This document shows, piece by piece, positions 5,205 through 5,819 of a stretch of 5,819 bases of DNA. Position 1 is the first letter of the stretch. Each line of letters opens with the position of its first letter. Source of the DNA: Roseiflexaceae bacterium UBA965 (GTDB lineage: Bacteria; Chloroflexota; Chloroflexia; Chloroflexales; Roseiflexaceae). The stretch is from the NCBI GenBank assembly GCA_002292925.1, contig DBCF01000020.1, positions 1-5,819 on the forward strand, written 5' to 3'. The translations under genes and the position numbers were made by a program. The notes below the pieces were generated by a model that had not been told where the DNA came from, did not search any database, and worked only from the letters and a program-made list of their open reading frames with translations.

Positions 5205-5819
5205 AACCACCTCCTCCAGGCGTCAATATATGTAGCGTCGTCCCAGCGGGGAATTCAAAAGAGCCTTTGCCCGCTAAGGGGGTAATGGATCCATCGCTAT
5301 CACACGTCGAATTTTGGCCACAGGATCCAGCACCGCCGCCATTGACCCCTTGGGGGGCCAGGACACGGCGTTCGGTGAGAAGCGTGACTGTCACTGGTAC
5401 CAAAAACTGAATTGACTTGCAGAGACCCGCACCACCGTTGAATTGACCCGCACCACCCGAATCAGGGCGGATGGCCAATTGGGTGACGCGCACGGGGTAG
5501 AGTCGTTCAAATGCTTCGACGGGGGTATTACGGGTATTGGTCATGTGGGTTTGCACGGCGTCGAGGCCGGCGGCGGTGGGGCGAGCGCCCATGCCGCCAC
5601 CGAGGGTTTCGTAGTAGGCAAAGGGGGTATTGTCGCTCCGCATCCCGCCCATCGTCCAGTTATTCATGGTACCGGCCGATTGGGCGGGGATGCGGGTAGG
5701 GATGGCCTGTGCGAGGGCGGCCAGCATGACATCAACCACCCGTTGCGAGGTCTCGACGTTACCACCGGCCACTGCGGCGGGCGGCAACGGGTTGAGGAGC
5801 GAGCCACGAGGGATATGCC
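5188..5819 (-). CDS. Hydantoinase B/oxoprolinase family protein, C-terminal part (runs off right edge)
   Basis: Only the C-terminal 209 residues are inside the window; full HyuB proteins are usually over 500 residues, so the 5' end lies beyond 5819. This subunit normally works with HyuA in ATP-dependent opening of hydantoin or 5-oxoproline rings. Identifying marks are PAAVAGGNVETSQR near the left of the visible part, NNWTMGG, YYETLGGGMGARP, AGLDAVQTHMTNTRNTPVE, YPVRVTQLAIRPDSGGAGQF with NGGAG, TLLTERRVLAPQGVNGGGAG and the closing LTPGGGGYGEPA. These follow the family order without a break, so the visible part is intact. The frame stays open to the window edge (the next upstream residues read HIPRGSLLNP), so the TTG at 5787 is not a real start. 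HyuA is expected upstream, off-window. The stop TGA lies 14 bases past the cruF ATG, so the genes overlap and probably share a transcript. Substrate (hydantoin, N-methylhydantoin or 5-oxoproline) cannot be decided from this part. Confidence 0.92.
   Translation of the reverse strand, partial: HIPRGSLLNPLPPAAVAGGNVETSQRVVDVMLAALAQAIPTRIPAQSAGTMNNWTMGGMRSDNTPFAYYETLGGGMGARPTAAGLDAVQTHMTNTRNTPVEAFERLYPVRVTQLAIRPDSGGAGQFNGGAGLCKSIQFLVPVTVTLLTERRVLAPQGVNGGGAGSCGQNSTCDSDGSITPLAGKGSFEFPAGTTLHILTPGGGGYGEPA
5207..5217 (-). promoter_or_regulatory. Strong SD for cruF inside the hydantoinase B coding sequence
   Basis: Read on minus, GGAGGAGGTGG contains AGGAGGT (5209-5215), full complementarity to the 16S anti-SD core, four bases before the cruF ATG. 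The same bases are glycine codons of the conserved GGGGYG tail of hydantoinase B. This decides the cruF start and points to translational coupling. Confidence 0.75.

Noticed and set aside
1..5819. A mobile element, defence system, CRISPR array or biosynthetic cluster.
   Set aside because: No transposase, integrase, nuclease, repeat array, terminal repeats or tRNA was seen; the recognised genes are ordinary metabolic, envelope or hypothetical families.

Overview
This is a tightly packed bacterial chromosomal segment with seven protein genes plus one partial gene at the right edge. I see no rRNA, tRNA, insertion sequence, phage gene or CRISPR array. Base composition looks moderately GC-rich, starts are ATG preceded by purine-rich Shine-Dalgarno (SD) sequences, and two genes carry lipoprotein-like signal peptides. 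The gene set is a CruF-type carotenoid hydratase, a hydantoinase B, a FAD_oxidored-family flavoprotein with a C-terminal S-layer-homology-like segment, a DUF192 protein and an AHSA1-like protein. This suits a free-living, pigmented environmental bacterium. Chloroflexota is my best guess, but it rests on overall resemblance and not on a marker gene.

Left part (1-1203): a RimJ/Acetyltransf_3-type GNAT acetyltransferase on + runs tail to tail into a DUF192 protein on -, overlapping by 11 nt. Immediately upstream of the DUF192 gene, separated by one base, is a 43-codon gene for a tiny lipoprotein with a clear lipobox, a strong SD and a candidate promoter. The two form a small minus-strand operon of exported proteins. 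The small gene also fixes the DUF192 start at 1070, not at the upstream GTG.

Middle part (1204-3652): the only real intergenic gap (1204-1454) carries divergent promoters, a short inverted repeat and a 10-nt direct repeat. An AHSA1/SRPBCC ligand-binding-fold protein on + follows. Its stop overlaps by 4 nt the end of a 590-residue FAD-dependent oxidoreductase on -.

Right part (3651-5819): a NodB/polysaccharide-deacetylase-like protein on + is divergent from the flavoprotein, and their start codons physically overlap. Its active-site residues appear lost. It converges with, and overlaps by 36 nt, a membrane protein of the CruF carotenoid family on -. CruF lies downstream of, and overlaps by 17 nt, the C-terminal third or more of hydantoinase/oxoprolinase subunit B, which runs off the right edge.

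The genes do not form one obvious pathway. The likely co-expressed units are the small lipoprotein with DUF192, and (HyuA off-window?)-HyuB-CruF. The divergent flavoprotein/NodB-like pair may share control because their starts overlap. The most notable observations are the unlisted small lipoprotein gene, the overlapping divergent start codons, the apparently catalytically dead deacetylase-like protein, and the CruF ribosome binding site written into the conserved glycine codons at the HyuB C-terminus.
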